This document shows positions 1 through 11,150 of a stretch of 64,000 bases of DNA, piece after piece (the first letter of the stretch is position 1; the number at the start of each line of letters is the position of its first letter). The position numbers were made by a program, and so were the translations under genes. Location of the stretch: positions 1 to 64,000 of the forward strand of contig FOHD01000007.1 in NCBI GenBank assembly GCA_900111695.1, given 5' to 3'. The DNA comes from Olsenella sp. KH3B4 (GTDB lineage: Bacteria; Actinomycetota; Coriobacteriia; Coriobacteriales; Atopobiaceae). The notes beneath the pieces are model-generated. The model saw only the letters and a list, made by a program, of their open reading frames with translations, had not been told where the DNA came from and did not search any database.

Positions 1-387
1 CTGCTTGGGGACGTTCACCGTGAGCACGCCGCCGTCCATCTTGGCGGTTAGGCCCTCGGTCGCGGCGTCCTTAAGGTACACGCCACGCGTGGCGCTCCAC
101 TCGCCGGTCTCCTTGTGGAGGTAGTTCTTGCCCTTCTCCTCGTCGGACTCCTTCTTGTCAACGCTGACGGAGAGCCTGCCCTCGTTGAGCTCGACGTCGA
201 CCTCGTCCTTCTTGACGCCAGGGAGCTCGGCGGTGACCACGTACTTGTCGCCCGCGTCCTCGACGTTCATCTTGAAGGCCACGTCACCATCGGTGGTTGC
301 CAGCGGAGCGAAGAAGTCGTCGAACGCGTTGAACGGCCAGCTGGCGAGAGCCCTTGCGTACCTGTCATACGGAATCATGCTTGCCAT
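1..387 (-). CDS. Small heat shock protein Hsp20 (partial)
   Basis: Alpha-crystallin-type small heat shock protein, an ATP-independent holdase that keeps unfolding proteins soluble for DnaK/ClpB. Visible are the start of the crystallin beta-sandwich (VVTAELPGVKKDEVDVEL near residue 50) and the last core strand motif GVLTVNVP near residue 122; the C-terminal IxI tail is cut off by the window edge. The ATG at 387 follows AAGGAG by a normal spacing. It is monocistronic as far as can be seen, with a candidate HspR operator about 110 bp upstream (493-513). Family identity is clear; only the 3' end is missing. Confidence 0.93.
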   Translation of the reverse strand, partial: MASMIPYDRYARALASWPFNAFDDFFAPLATTDGDVAFKMNVEDAGDKYVVTAELPGVKKDEVDVELNEGRLSVSVDKKESDEEKGKNYLHKETGEWSATRGVYLKDAATEGLTAKMDGGVLTVNVPKQ

Positions 388-492
388 GATGATCAACTCC
401 TTGAGACGTGCGGGCGCCTCGTTGCGGCGCCCTTGGTGTTCGCTGGTATATGTTCCCGTCATCCGATTAATTAAACGCACGAGAAAAGATTT

Positions 493-513
493 TCTTAGTG
501 TCTACGACTTAGA
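493..513 (-). promoter_or_regulatory. Candidate HspR operator (HAIR-like) upstream of hsp20
   Basis: Read on the minus strand: TCTAAGT-N7-ACTAAGA, an inverted repeat with one mismatch and exactly the 7-7-7 spacing of the known HspR site (CTTGAGT-N7-ACTCAAG). The same TCTAAGT-N7-nnnnAGA pattern occurs upstream of clpB and dnaK in this window. Function is inferred from geometry and gene association. Confidence 0.6.
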
Positions 514-626
514 TTTTGTTTCTGCGCACGTTGCCAACATAATGGGCGTGTCGTCGGCAGCCCAAGGTCGCGTGTGCTCTATGATGTTGGTATTGCCGTG
601 CAAACCGCAACCGGAGGCACGAACAC

Positions 627-1205
627 ATGAACAACTATGACGACCTGGGCAACCCAGGCAACGTTTCTTCTCGCCCTCAGGGGACTCCCGAGGGTTCGCA
701 CTTCTCCGCGCCTGGCAATCCGCAGGCGCGGCGCGCGGCATCGCCCGATGAGACGGTCATGGCAGATTACTCGGGCGAGAACTCCCCTGCCGCAGGTTTC
801 GAAGAGGCCGCCGAGCCGCAGCGACAGCCCGCACCCCGGCCGCAGCGCTACACGCGCGCGCGCACGCCGCACAAGACCGTCGCGCCCATTGATGACTTCG
901 ACAACCAGTCGAGTGCCGACGGCTTCGAGGGCTTTACGCACGATTCAGACTACGCCAACAGGGGCTCGGTGCTCTCTGGCCGCTCCTATCGCAAGTCGCG
1001 CTCCGAGATGCCGCAGCTGCGCCGCGACCTCCACTATGGCCAGTACCTCGAGATTCCCAAGGGCCGCCGCGACATCTTCGCCTCGCGCGAACGCAAGATG
1101 CGCATCCGCTCGGTGGTGGCGCTTATCGCCGTCATCGCGATACTCTGCGTGATTGTGTTCTTTGTCTGGCAGTATATGCAGGTCAACTGGGGCGCCACTA
1201 GCTAG
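627..1205 (+). CDS. Hypothetical tail-anchored membrane protein
   Basis: 192 residues, family not recognised. The first ~150 residues are hydrophilic, Pro/Ser/Ala/Arg-rich and probably disordered, ending in a basic stretch (RRDIFASRERKMRIR). One hydrophobic segment lies at about residues 163-183 (ALIAVIAILCVIVFFVW), followed by a short polar tail, so the bulk should be cytoplasmic with a C-terminal anchor. The ATG at 627 follows a GGAGG about 11 nt upstream. It is divergent from hsp20, and its promoter region overlaps the hsp20 operator region. GC-rich codon use supports real coding; no function is proposed. Confidence 0.75.
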   Translation: MNNYDDLGNPGNVSSRPQGTPEGSHFSAPGNPQARRAASPDETVMADYSGENSPAAGFEEAAEPQRQPAPRPQRYTRARTPHKTVAPIDDFDNQSSADGFEGFTHDSDYANRGSVLSGRSYRKSRSEMPQLRRDLHYGQYLEIPKGRRDIFASRERKMRIRSVVALIAVIAILCVIVFFVWQYMQVNWGATS

Positions 1206-1209
1206 GCGA

Positions 1210-1240
1210 CCCACAGCCGGCAGCGGCGGGCCCCTGTGGG
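1210..1240. terminator. Hairpin between convergent genes
   Basis: CCCACAG at 1210-1216 pairs with CTGTGGG at 1234-1240, between the convergent genes ending at 1205 and 1263. There is no T-run, so intrinsic termination is only a possibility. Confidence 0.3.
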
Positions 1241-1262
1241 TGCCGCCGCCCGCACGGCACCG

Positions 1263-1445
1263 CTAGTCCCAGGGGTCACGCTCGAAGAGCGGCTCGGGCG
1301 AGGGCCGGCGGTCTGAGTACGGGTCGTAACCGTCGTCGTCCTCGTTTTCGGCACGGATAAAAGGCTGGTCGGCCGGGTCGATTTTCTCGTGCGCGGGCTT
1401 GCCTGCCTTTGCCTTAGCCCTGGGTGCGACGTTTTTCTCGTCCAT
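1263..1445 (-). CDS. Small acidic hypothetical protein
   Basis: 60 residues from the ATG at 1445, which has GGAAG at a good distance; a GTG at 1454 would overlap the upstream stop codon and is a second candidate. The sequence is charged and probably disordered: Lys/Ala-rich first third, then an acidic stretch (ENEDDDGYDPYSDRR), ending FERDPWD. It directly follows the PASTA-repeat protein gene with almost no gap, so the two are likely co-transcribed and translationally coupled. No family is recognised. Confidence 0.6.
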   Translation of the reverse strand: MDEKNVAPRAKAKAGKPAHEKIDPADQPFIRAENEDDDGYDPYSDRRPSPEPLFERDPWD

Positions 1446-1450
1446 GCTTG

Positions 1451-3088
1451 TCACTTCCCGTAGTAGTTCGTGATGGCGATGTAGCTCGCCAGGTCGTTTC
1501 CATAATCGCTAAGGTCAATGCCGTCGTAGTGGCTCTTGGGCGCGATGGTCACAATGGCGTGCGTGGGGGACCCGTTGAGGCTCCCAATGAGGATGCTCCA
1601 CACGTAGTCGCCCTGCTGACCGTAGCCGCACGCGAAGGAGAGGCCGGTCTTGTCGACGTGGCGCGTTGTCTGGGCCGTGTCGGCGGTGCACGAGGAGACA
1701 AGGTTGCTCAGACCGCAGGCGTCCATCACGGACGAGATCCCGCTCGAGCTCATGGCGGCGCTCGACGAGACCGAAGACGCCGAGGCCTGGAGCCTCACGC
1801 CACCCACCGCCTTGCCGCCGGCAAGCGCGCTGGTGCCCGCACCTGCGCCAACTGCGTCTGCGGACTCGGGGTAATCTGTGATTGTGATGGTCGCCGTGCC
1901 GTTGGTGTAGACCGCGTAGGCGTTGCCGCTGGGAAACACGCCCGTGGACGAGACGGAATAGCCCTGCTTGGCCAGGTACGCATCCAGGTCGGCGGGGTCG
2001 ATGTCAAAGTACTCGGCAATGTGGTAGGGGTCGCTCAGCTTGGGCGCCGGCACGTACAGCGTGACCGTGGAGCCCTCGGAGACCTCGGTGCCCGCCTCGG
2101 GCGAGGTTGAGAGGACTTCGTTCTCGTCGCCCTTCTCGTCCGCATACGAAACCGTGGACGTAAGGCCAGCGTCTTTGATGGCCTTCTCGGCATCAGAAAG
2201 CGAGAGGCCCACCACGTCCGGCACCTTGAACGGCTGCGCCACCGTAAGCGTGATCTGGTCCGTCGAGACAAACGCCGAGCCTTCGCCCGGATCCACCGCG
2301 AGCACCGTTCCCTCCGCCTCGCTGGAGTTCTGGTATGCGATAGAGATGTTCTCGGCACCTGCACTGTACAGGGCTTTCTTTGCGTCCGCCTGGCTTTGTC
2401 CCACCACGGAGGGGATTGTGCGCGCCACAGCCACGGTGATGGTCACCGAGAGGTCGTCGCCCGTGCGCGTGCCGGCAGCGGGGCTCATCGAGATGACCTT
2501 GCCCACGTTGTCGTCGGACGGGACCTCGTTGACGCTGACGGTAAACCCCAGCGGCGAGAGGGTCGAGCGCGCCTCGGTTTCGGTCTTGCCCACCACGTCG
2601 GGCAGGGTCTTGCCGCCCCAGTACTCGCTCTCGTAGGTGTACTTCACCACAAAGGCAGCGGCGGCGAGAAGCGCGACCGCCACGAGGATCACGGCCAGCG
2701 GGCGCACGTGGCGATGGTGCTTGTCGTTAGACGTAACCGGAGAGTCGATGGACACCGGCGCGTAAGGGGTCACGCGCGTAAAGTCCGCATCGTTGATGGG
2801 GGCATAGGGGTCGTCCATCGCGTCGATACCGTCGGGGCCTTCGGCTGACGAGACGGCATGGGGCACCACGATGGTGGGCATGTCGTCGTTCGCCGCGGCG
2901 TCATCCGGGTCCGCGGGCGCGGGCTCGGGCGGCGCGGCGAGCACCGTGGCGTCGGGGTCGACGCGGCGCGTGACGTCGGGGTCCGCGAGCACCGTGGCGT
3001 CGGGGTCCTCGGGCGCAGCGAGCACCGTGGCGTCGGGGTCGTCGCGCTTCGCCTGTGTGGCGTCGCCTTCAAGCTCTGGATCTTCCAT
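1451..3088 (-). CDS. PASTA-domain membrane protein without kinase domain
   Basis: 545 residues from the ATG at 3088, placed 8 nt after GGAGG. The cytoplasmic N-terminus (about 1-130) is acidic and carries four similar DPDATVLA / DPDVTRR segments. A single transmembrane helix (AVILVAVALLAAAAFVV) follows at ~131-150, then three tandem extracellular PASTA domains (LPDVVGKTETEA..., IPSVVGQSQADA..., VPDVVGLSLSDA...) to ~370, and a C-terminal ~175-residue domain of unknown type. PASTA domains bind peptidoglycan muropeptides and usually sit on Ser/Thr kinases or PBPs; here neither catalytic domain is present. The repeated Thr motif resembles FHA-ligand sites of kinase substrates, so a phosphorylated cell-wall sensor is plausible (inference). 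Confidence 0.82.
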   Translation of the reverse strand: MEDPELEGDATQAKRDDPDATVLAAPEDPDATVLADPDVTRRVDPDATVLAAPPEPAPADPDDAAANDDMPTIVVPHAVSSAEGPDGIDAMDDPYAPINDADFTRVTPYAPVSIDSPVTSNDKHHRHVRPLAVILVAVALLAAAAFVVKYTYESEYWGGKTLPDVVGKTETEARSTLSPLGFTVSVNEVPSDDNVGKVISMSPAAGTRTGDDLSVTITVAVARTIPSVVGQSQADAKKALYSAGAENISIAYQNSSEAEGTVLAVDPGEGSAFVSTDQITLTVAQPFKVPDVVGLSLSDAEKAIKDAGLTSTVSYADEKGDENEVLSTSPEAGTEVSEGSTVTLYVPAPKLSDPYHIAEYFDIDPADLDAYLAKQGYSVSSTGVFPSGNAYAVYTNGTATITITDYPESADAVGAGAGTSALAGGKAVGGVRLQASASSVSSSAAMSSSGISSVMDACGLSNLVSSCTADTAQTTRHVDKTGLSFACGYGQQGDYVWSILIGSLNGSPTHAIVTIAPKSHYDGIDLSDYGNDLASYIAITNYYGK

Positions 3089-3198
3089 GTCGCGACCTCC
3101 CCGAACCAACGCCTGTCTGCTCAGCATGGACTCCATTGTGCCCCAACAGGGTAAATCGCGCCGCGCAAACACCATTCACGGAGCCGACCGCAACGCAC

Positions 3199-3232
3199 AA
3201 AAAAGCGGCCCCAGGGCACAAGCCCCAGGGCC
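3199..3232 (-). terminator. Rho-independent terminator of clpB
   Basis: On the minus strand a GC-rich stem (GGCCC..GGGC / GCCC..GGGCC, 3207-3232, with a 2-nt internal mismatch) is followed by GC and six T residues. It lies 48 bp beyond the clpB stop codon. Confidence 0.75.
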
Positions 3233-3280
3233 ACTTCTCAATCAAACCTCGCAGCGCTTCGTAGCGCCGTGCTTCTCGTG

Positions 3281-5986
<2,706 letters not shown>

Positions 5987-6081
5987 ATGCATCACTCCCT
6001 ATGGTCCGCACGGCCTGAGGGACGGCGGAATCTGTTTATCGTGAATGAGTATTCCCACCTGAGGGGTGATGTATACAGAAA

Positions 6082-6102
6082 TCTAAGTGTATCTGATATA
6101 GA
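6082..6102 (-). promoter_or_regulatory. Candidate HspR operator upstream of clpB
   Basis: TCTAAGT-N7-ATATAGA about 96 bp before the clpB start, inside a longer AAATCTA...TAGATTT inverted repeat. Same left half-site and 7-bp spacer as the hsp20 and dnaK sites. Confidence 0.6.
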
Positions 6103-6264
6103 TTTTCGTATGCGTTGACACGCATGGTTTGGTGGAGAGAAGAACCGGGGGATCTTGCTTGCGTCTTTCCCCTCTCGGCAGCCACACCCGGCGGCCACGC
6201 CCGGCGGCCCTTCTCGGCCGCCAGCCCTTCTCGGCTGCCAGTCGTTCTCGGCCGCCAGCCCCCC

Positions 6265-6352
6265 AAAAGTGAACACAAAATCAATCCGAGGGAACCAATG
6301 ACGACGTTATCCAAGATGAAATTTTGGCCCGACCGTTTTCGTGTTCACTTTT
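6265..6352. repeat. Palindromic repeat family A, copy 1
   Basis: 88-bp inverted repeat: AAAAGTGAACAC at 6265-6276 and its exact complement GTGTTCACTTTT at 6341-6352. The interior shares AAATCAATCCGAGG and GACCGTTTT with copy 3. It is followed by CAGGCGACGAGCGCGGCG, also present after copy 2. Upstream, 6186-6262 is a GC-rich stretch with several near-identical GGCCGCCAGCC / TTCTCGG segments. Confidence 0.85.
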
Positions 6353-6430
6353 CAGGCGACGAGCGCGGCGAGAGACAGTCGCGAGACCCGGAAGCACGCG
6401 GGGGCCTTGGCTCTCGCGAAAGCGTCCACC

Positions 6431-6518
6431 AAAAGTGAACACGAAATCAATCGCGGATGCCGTGCGGCCTCATTTTCCCAGGAATCATTTAGCGGTCATT
6501 GTTTTCGTGTTCACTTTT
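6431..6518. repeat. Palindromic repeat family A, copy 2
   Basis: AAAAGTGAACACGAAA at 6431-6446 pairs perfectly (16 bp) with its complement ending at 6518. Total length 88 bp, identical to copy 1. The interior differs more from copies 1 and 3, while the arms are conserved, which suggests selection on the arms. Confidence 0.85.
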
Positions 6519-6617
6519 CAGGCGACGAGCGCGGCGCGAGACAAGCGCAAAGCCCGCAAGGGTACTGGGCATCGCCCCGTTGCTGCATCCTCGCACCCCC
6601 CGCGTCCTCGCGCCCTC

Positions 6618-6704
6618 AAAAGTGAACACGAAATCAATCCGAGGAAATACGCAACAACGTTATTCCAGATGACGAATCGGCCGACCGTTTTTGTGTTCAC
6701 TTTT
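6618..6704. repeat. Palindromic repeat family A, copy 3
   Basis: AAAAGTGAACAC at 6618-6629 with complement GTGTTCACTTTT at 6693-6704; 87 bp. The interior carries AATCAATCCGAGG, ACGTTAT and GCCGACCGTTTT as in copy 1. Confidence 0.85.
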
Positions 6705-6781
6705 GCAGCGTGGTCAAGTCGATGTCGCGTGGGGGGCGTGCCGGGGCACGCAGCGCCCGGCGGACATGCGTCGGCAGAGTT

Positions 6782-6850
6782 TATCGCTAATTTTTAAACG
6801 GCGATTGCGTTTGCCCAGGTCGCCACAGCGAATATTAAGAAGCAGCGATA
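6782..6850. repeat. Palindromic repeat family B, copy 1
   Basis: 69-bp inverted repeat bounded by TATCGC and GCGATA, with TTAA-containing inner arms and an inner GCGTTTGCCCAGGT block. Copies of nearly the same length lie at 21908-21975 and 54576-54644. This copy supplies the stop codon and last codons of the CPBP protease gene. Confidence 0.8.
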
Positions 6851-7932
6851 TTCTCTGCGGTTGGCGCAGAGGGGTTGGAGGCCGCCGCTGGAACGCCGGG
6901 GCCGTCGGGGCCGCCAGCACCGCCGGGGCCGGCGGCGCCAGCGTCGGCCCAGAGGTCCGTCGGCCTCGCGCCCCAACGCTCGCCAAGCCACCATACCAGC
7001 GCACAGCCAGCGACCAGCACGACCTTCGCCATCGCCGAGCCCTCAATCCCAAAGCCGGGGTCGTATGCAAACCCCGCCGTGGGCGTGGTTCCCGGAGTCA
7101 CGCCAAAGATCGCAAACGGCGTGATGCCGCCGCTATTGGGCAGCCCAAACAGTACGGCCTGTGTGAAATTCCAACTTGCGTGCAGCCCAAACGCCATCCA
7201 AGGGCTATCGAGCTTCCACACGGCCAGGCCAAACAGAACCCCGCAGAGCGCTAGGTTAACGAGGGCAAGCGCCGTCAACCCGCTGTTTGCCAGATGCAGC
7301 AGCGTGAAGAACACCGTGCTCAGCGCAATCGCAACCACATGGCTTCCCATAACGCGAGACGTTCGCTGGTAGAGATAGCACCGGCAGACAAGCTCCTCGG
7401 CAGAAGACTGCACAAAGACGGCGAGAAAGACCGCGATGATGCCCGCCACGTTCACGCCCACAAGCGAGAGGGAAAAGCTGCCCTCAAGCACCGCGACCAG
7501 CACGCACGCGCCGTTGAGCACAAATCCCAGGAGCAGCCCCAGGCCAAGCCGCGCCGGAGTGTTTCCAGCTGTCCGCCGCGTGACTGCACCCAGGATGGGC
7601 CTTACGCGTTTGCTTGCGCGCAGGTGGATGAGAAACACGATCCAAATGCCAATGAAGCTTAGGTAGAACGCCATCGTGTAAATCGCGGATGCCGCGGAAG
7701 TGGAGTATTCGCCCTCCGCAAGCCCAAGCATTCCCAGACCGTCCTGGAGCGCAAGGACATTCACCATGTCCTGCACGCCCTCGCCCGAGGTTACAGCCCC
7801 GTAGGCAAACGCCGCAATGAAAATCGCAACAGCCCCGCCCACGACAGACCCCAGCACAAGCAACGCAAATGCCAGAGCATAGCTGCCAACCAGGCCAAGC
7901 ACGCTCTTGGGGGTCGGACGTTCTCCTGCCAT
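6835..7932 (-). CDS. CPBP family intramembrane metalloprotease
   Basis: 365 residues, about eight hydrophobic segments. The CAAX-protease/bacteriocin-processing (CPBP) signature is complete: motif 1 EELVCR in SAEELVCRCYLYQ, motif 2 FFTLLH and motif 3 HASWNF, giving the Glu/His metal-binding set. Family members cleave within or near the membrane; substrates are usually unknown. The ATG at 7932 has GGAG upstream; the GTG at 7935 is an alternative. The gene is last of a three-gene minus-strand run with the ribbon-helix-helix and SPFH genes. The C-terminal ~50 residues are Ala/Gly/Pro-rich, and the final residues are encoded by a family B repeat, suggesting repeat insertion altered the 3' end. 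Confidence 0.85.
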   Translation of the reverse strand: MAGERPTPKSVLGLVGSYALAFALLVLGSVVGGAVAIFIAAFAYGAVTSGEGVQDMVNVLALQDGLGMLGLAEGEYSTSAASAIYTMAFYLSFIGIWIVFLIHLRASKRVRPILGAVTRRTAGNTPARLGLGLLLGFVLNGACVLVAVLEGSFSLSLVGVNVAGIIAVFLAVFVQSSAEELVCRCYLYQRTSRVMGSHVVAIALSTVFFTLLHLANSGLTALALVNLALCGVLFGLAVWKLDSPWMAFGLHASWNFTQAVLFGLPNSGGITPFAIFGVTPGTTPTAGFAYDPGFGIEGSAMAKVVLVAGCALVWWLGERWGARPTDLWADAGAAGPGGAGGPDGPGVPAAASNPSAPTAENIAAS

Positions 7933-7970
7933 CACAGTCTCCGTTTCGGGGACGCCCCAGGCGAGAACCG

Positions 7971-8189
7971 CTAGTCCCTCTCGCCCGCGCCGTCGTTGCT
8001 CTTGTCGCCCGCGCCGCCACGCTCGCCCGCGCCATCACGGTCCGGAAGCCTCCCGGCGCGCCGGAGCGCGTCTCGCAAAACCCACTCCACCTGTGCGTTG
8101 GCGCTGCGCATGTCGTCCTCGGCCCAGCGCTCGACCGCGGCCCAGATCTCCGGGTCGATGCGCAGGGGATATTGCTTGCGACGTGTCAT
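7971..8189 (-). CDS. Arc-like ribbon-helix-helix protein
   Basis: 72 residues. Residues 1-45 (RRKQYPLRIDPEIWAAVERWAEDDMRSANAQVEWVLRDALR) fit the Arc/MetJ fold: a basic beta-strand followed by two helices, as in DNA-binding regulators and antitoxins. The tail is a Gly/Asp/Arg-rich low-complexity stretch. The ATG at 8189 follows GGAGG by 9 nt. It lies 21 nt behind the SPFH gene, and no toxin-like partner is adjacent, so operon regulator or accessory protein is more likely than a toxin-antitoxin antitoxin. Confidence 0.75.
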   Translation of the reverse strand: MTRRKQYPLRIDPEIWAAVERWAEDDMRSANAQVEWVLRDALRRAGRLPDRDGAGERGGAGDKSNDGAGERD

Positions 8190-8210
8190 GCGCAGATGCC
8201 TCCGCAGGCC

Positions 8211-9221
8211 TTAGTACAGCGATCCGGTGTTGAGCACCGGCTGCGCCTCGGACTCGCCGCAGAGAACCACCATGAGGTTGGACGCCATGGTTGCCTTACG
8301 GTCCTCGTCAAAGTCGACGATTCCGCCGTCCGAGAGCTCGGAAAGCGCCATGTCAACCATCGAAACGGCACCCTCGACGATCTTCTTGCGGGCGGCGATG
8401 ATGGCCTCAGCCTGCTGACGGCGAAGCATCGCGGGCGCAATCTCGGGCGCGTAGGCAAGGTGCGTAAGGCGCGCGTCGTCGACCTCCACGCCCGCGGGCG
8501 CCAGGCGCAGGCCCAGCTCCTCCTTCAGGCTGTTCGAGACCTCCTCGATGTTGGAGCGCAGCGTGATGCTGGTATTGGCCGCGTCGTCGTCCTCCATGTG
8601 ATCGTAGGCGTAGATGCTTGCCACGTGGCGCAATGCGGTCTCGGTCTGCATGGAGACGTAGGAGATGTAGTTGTCCACGTCGAACAGGGCCTTGGCGGTA
8701 TCGGACACGCGCCACACCACGACGGTCGCAATCTCGATGGGGTTGCCCTGCTTGTCGTTGACCTTGATGCGCTCTCCGTTGTGCGTGCGTGCACGGAGCG
8801 ACACCTTGGTCGAGATGCCCGCTGCCGCCTTGACCGCAAGGGCTCCCTTCTTGCCGCCCTCCTCGGAAATCTCCTCGTCCGGGCCGGACTCGCCCATCTT
8901 GCGGCTGTAGAAGGGGTTTGCCCAGTAGAAGCCCGACTCGCGGATGGTGCCGATGTAGTTGCCAAAGAGGAGACAAACCTTGGCCTCACCCGGCTGCAGG
9001 GCGATAAAGCCCGAGCTCAGGATGAAGCCAAGCGCAAGCAGGAGGAACCCGACGAACATCAGGGGGCCTGCGAACGCCGGCGCCTCCAGGCCTGCCTCGT
9101 CCGCTGAGGCGAGAAGCACGATGGACCACACGAGCCCCGCGCAGCTGGCCACGAAGACAAGCACCGTGATGGCGAGCATTGCCCAACCCGACTTAGCCTT
9201 GATGAGTTTCTCGGACGTCAT
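8211..9221 (-). CDS. SPFH/Band 7 domain membrane protein
   Basis: 336 residues. Two N-terminal membrane helices (~14-37 and ~48-70) are followed by a prohibitin/stomatin-type SPFH domain ([17 protein letters not shown]... to [18 protein letters not shown]), then a helical [17 protein letters not shown] segment. Such proteins form membrane scaffolds with roles in membrane organisation and stress. The ATG at 9221 follows AAGGGG. First gene of the probable SPFH-RHH-CPBP operon, with a promoter-like element 68 bp upstream. Confidence 0.85.
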   Translation of the reverse strand: MTSEKLIKAKSGWAMLAITVLVFVASCAGLVWSIVLLASADEAGLEAPAFAGPLMFVGFLLLALGFILSSGFIALQPGEAKVCLLFGNYIGTIRESGFYWANPFYSRKMGESGPDEEISEEGGKKGALAVKAAAGISTKVSLRARTHNGERIKVNDKQGNPIEIATVVVWRVSDTAKALFDVDNYISYVSMQTETALRHVASIYAYDHMEDDDAANTSITLRSNIEEVSNSLKEELGLRLAPAGVEVDDARLTHLAYAPEIAPAMLRRQQAEAIIAARKKIVEGAVSMVDMALSELSDGGIVDFDEDRKATMASNLMVVLCGESEAQPVLNTGSLY

Positions 9222-9288
9222 CTTTGCCCCTTTCCGCTTCGGCCTCCATGATACGTGCCGGGTCGATTGGTCTCAATGTGATATCACA

Positions 9289-9317
9289 ATAATATGTACA
9301 TTGAATACATAGCGCAA
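9289..9317 (-). promoter_or_regulatory. Promoter candidate for the SPFH operon
   Basis: On the minus strand TTGCGC (9312-9317) and TATTAT (9289-9294) are separated by exactly 17 bp. A short palindrome, TGATATCA, lies just downstream and could be an operator. Confidence 0.5.
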
Positions 9318-9685
9318 TATCTGTTGGGGTAATGGGTTTGTAAGGACCGCGCGAGGGCAGCCGCGTCCGGTGAGCATCTCACCCATTCGGCGTATTGAGC
9401 AAATGCACTCAATAGCAAGGGGATCTAACGCGAAACGCAGGGGTCGCCTCGTTGGATCCGCCGTTGGCGCGCTCTCGGCCATCGAGGTCAAAGGTGGCGT
9501 GCATGCTCGATAGAGCGGCATGGCGGAGTTCCTCTCCCGGCATCCCGAAGCAAAACGCATTGTGGTTGGAGGAAGCTCCGCGGGAGCATGCAGCTTGGAT
9601 GACTTCCTCCGCGACCGCGTCCCGCTGTTCTTCTAGCCTGCGGTGAGGCGCGCTTCTCGCACCCGCCTGCGCAAAACGACCCCGC
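9318..9685. other. Intergenic stretch without a convincing gene
   Basis: Short open frames exist on both strands (for example minus strand 9440-9640), but none has a ribosome binding site or recognisable family. It may hold a decayed gene fragment; nothing firm can be claimed. Confidence 0.4.
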
Positions 9686-10138
9686 CTACTCGACGGGGTC
9701 GTTGTTGCCGTTTCCGAGAAGCCCTCGCATGACCTGCTCGGGACTCTGCCCGTCGTAGCGGGCAAGCGCTGTGATCCTCTCTCGCATATGGAACTCGTGG
9801 ACCTCGTCCTCGAGCTCGCGCACGCGGGCGCGCAGGCGGTCGATTTCCTCGTCCCGCTCGCGCGCACGCTCGCGCATGTCCATGATGCGTACCACGCCAG
9901 CCAGATTAATGCCCTCATCGGTGAGCTTGGAGATGAGGTTGAGCCGGTCAATGTCGGCCTGCGAGTACAGGCGCGTGTTGCCGCGCGAGCGACCGGGCGT
10001 GACCAGGCCCTTCTGCTCGTATACGCGAAGGGTCTGGGGATGCATGCCCGTGAGCTCCGCGGCCACGCTGATCATGTACAGGGGCTTGTCCCTGTCGCGC
10101 GCGTCGCGACCCTCGGATGCGCCATCGCTACGACTCAT
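9686..10138 (-). CDS. hspR: Heat shock repressor HspR (MerR family)
   Basis: 150 residues from the ATG at 10138, which overlaps the dnaJ stop by 11 nt. N-terminal MerR winged helix ([34 protein letters not shown] core, with the Arg/Tyr wing [13 protein letters not shown]) is followed by a long charged coiled coil ([19 protein letters not shown]) for dimerisation. In actinobacteria HspR binds HAIR operators with DnaK as co-repressor and shuts off dnaK, clpB and hsp20. Its place as last gene of the dnaK operon fits that feedback loop; three matching operator candidates occur in this window. Confidence 0.93.
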   Translation of the reverse strand: MSRSDGASEGRDARDRDKPLYMISVAAELTGMHPQTLRVYEQKGLVTPGRSRGNTRLYSQADIDRLNLISKLTDEGINLAGVVRIMDMRERARERDEEIDRLRARVRELEDEVHEFHMRERITALARYDGQSPEQVMRGLLGNGNNDPVE

Positions 10139-11087
10139 AGCGCTCGACGTCCTTTCTGTAGTCTCGCTTGTCGGCATCCATCAGGGCGCTAAGGCCATCG
10201 CGTTCCTTCTTTGAAAGCGACGTGGGCACCTTCACGCGGATGGTCACGTAGAGCGCGCCACGCGTGCCCTTGCGCTTGACGTTGGGCGCACCCAGGTCGC
10301 GGAACCGGAAGCACTTGCCGTCCTGCGTCCCCGCGGGCACCTTGAGACGAACCTCGGTGCCGTTTGGCGTGGGAACGTCGACCGTCGCTCCAAGCGCGGC
10401 CTCGTACATGCTTATCGGCAGCTCCATGCGGATATCGGCGCCGTCGCGCTTGAAGAGCGGGTGCTCCTCGACGTGCGTGGTAATCACGAGGTCGCCGCGC
10501 TGACCGCCGTTTGCGCCGTACTCGCCGCGACCGCGATAACGCAGCTTGCCGCCATCCACAGCGCCAGCCGGAATCTTGACGGTAAGCGTCTGCTCCTCGC
10601 CTGTCGACGGCACGCGGTACGACACCTTGCGCGTGGCGCCGTTGAGCGCCTCGTCAAAGGTGACGTCGATGCGCATGGTGAGGTCCCCGCCCTTGGCAGG
10701 CCGCTGAGCCTGCTGGCGAGCAGCGCCACCAAAGATGGACGAGAAGTCAAAGCCGCCAAAGTCACCGCCCATACCATTGAAGATGTCGGACCAGTCGCCG
10801 TTGCCACCAACGTTGGTGTAGGTGTACGTGCGCCTGGGGCCACCGGACCCGCCAAAGTCCGCGCCGGGAATGCCGCCAAACATGAGCAGCTGGTCGTACT
10901 CCTTGCGCTTCTTCTCGTCCGACAGAGTGGTGTAGGCCTCGGAGATCTCCTTGAACTTCTTCTCGTCGCCACCAGCATCGGGGTGGTACTTTGCCGCAAG
11001 CTTGCGGAATGCCTTCCGGATCTCATCCTGGGTGGCGTCGCGCTTCACGCCCAAGATGTCATAGTACGTCTTCTTGCCATTGGCCAT
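10128..11087 (-). CDS. DnaJ-type co-chaperone lacking the zinc-finger region
   Basis: 319 residues. The J domain ([23 protein letters not shown] motif) is followed by a Gly/Phe-rich linker and two C-terminal substrate-binding beta domains. The four CxxCxGxG zinc-finger repeats of classical DnaJ are absent, making this a class II (CbpA-like) Hsp40. It stimulates DnaK ATPase and delivers substrates. The chosen ATG at 11087 begins [13 protein letters not shown]; an upstream ATG at 11111 adds an unlikely MRGGSCET leader. It lies between grpE and hspR and is translationally coupled to hspR. Confidence 0.9.
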   Translation of the reverse strand: MANGKKTYYDILGVKRDATQDEIRKAFRKLAAKYHPDAGGDEKKFKEISEAYTTLSDEKKRKEYDQLLMFGGIPGADFGGSGGPRRTYTYTNVGGNGDWSDIFNGMGGDFGGFDFSSIFGGAARQQAQRPAKGGDLTMRIDVTFDEALNGATRKVSYRVPSTGEEQTLTVKIPAGAVDGGKLRYRGRGEYGANGGQRGDLVITTHVEEHPLFKRDGADIRMELPISMYEAALGATVDVPTPNGTEVRLKVPAGTQDGKCFRFRDLGAPNVKRKGTRGALYVTIRVKVPTSLSKKERDGLSALMDADKRDYRKDVERYES

Positions 11088-11117
11088 GGTTTCGCACGAG
11101 CCCCCTCTCATATCAAT

Positions 11118-11143
11118 GCGCCCGGACCGAGCGGCCCGGGCGC
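11118..11143 (-). other. Intercistronic hairpin between grpE and dnaJ
   Basis: GCGCCCGG (11118-11125) pairs with CCGGGCGC (11136-11143) in the 63-bp gap. No T-run; more likely an mRNA processing or stability element than a terminator. Confidence 0.45.
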
Positions 11144-11150
11144 CGTTACA

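Noticed and set aside
7971..8189. Antitoxin of a toxin-antitoxin pair
   Set aside because: The ribbon-helix-helix protein has no small toxin-like neighbour; the flanking genes are SPFH and CPBP membrane proteins.
9438..9640. Protein-like minus-strand segment between hspR and the SPFH gene
   Set aside because: No start, ribosome binding site or recognisable family; codon pattern is mixed. Kept only as an intergenic note.
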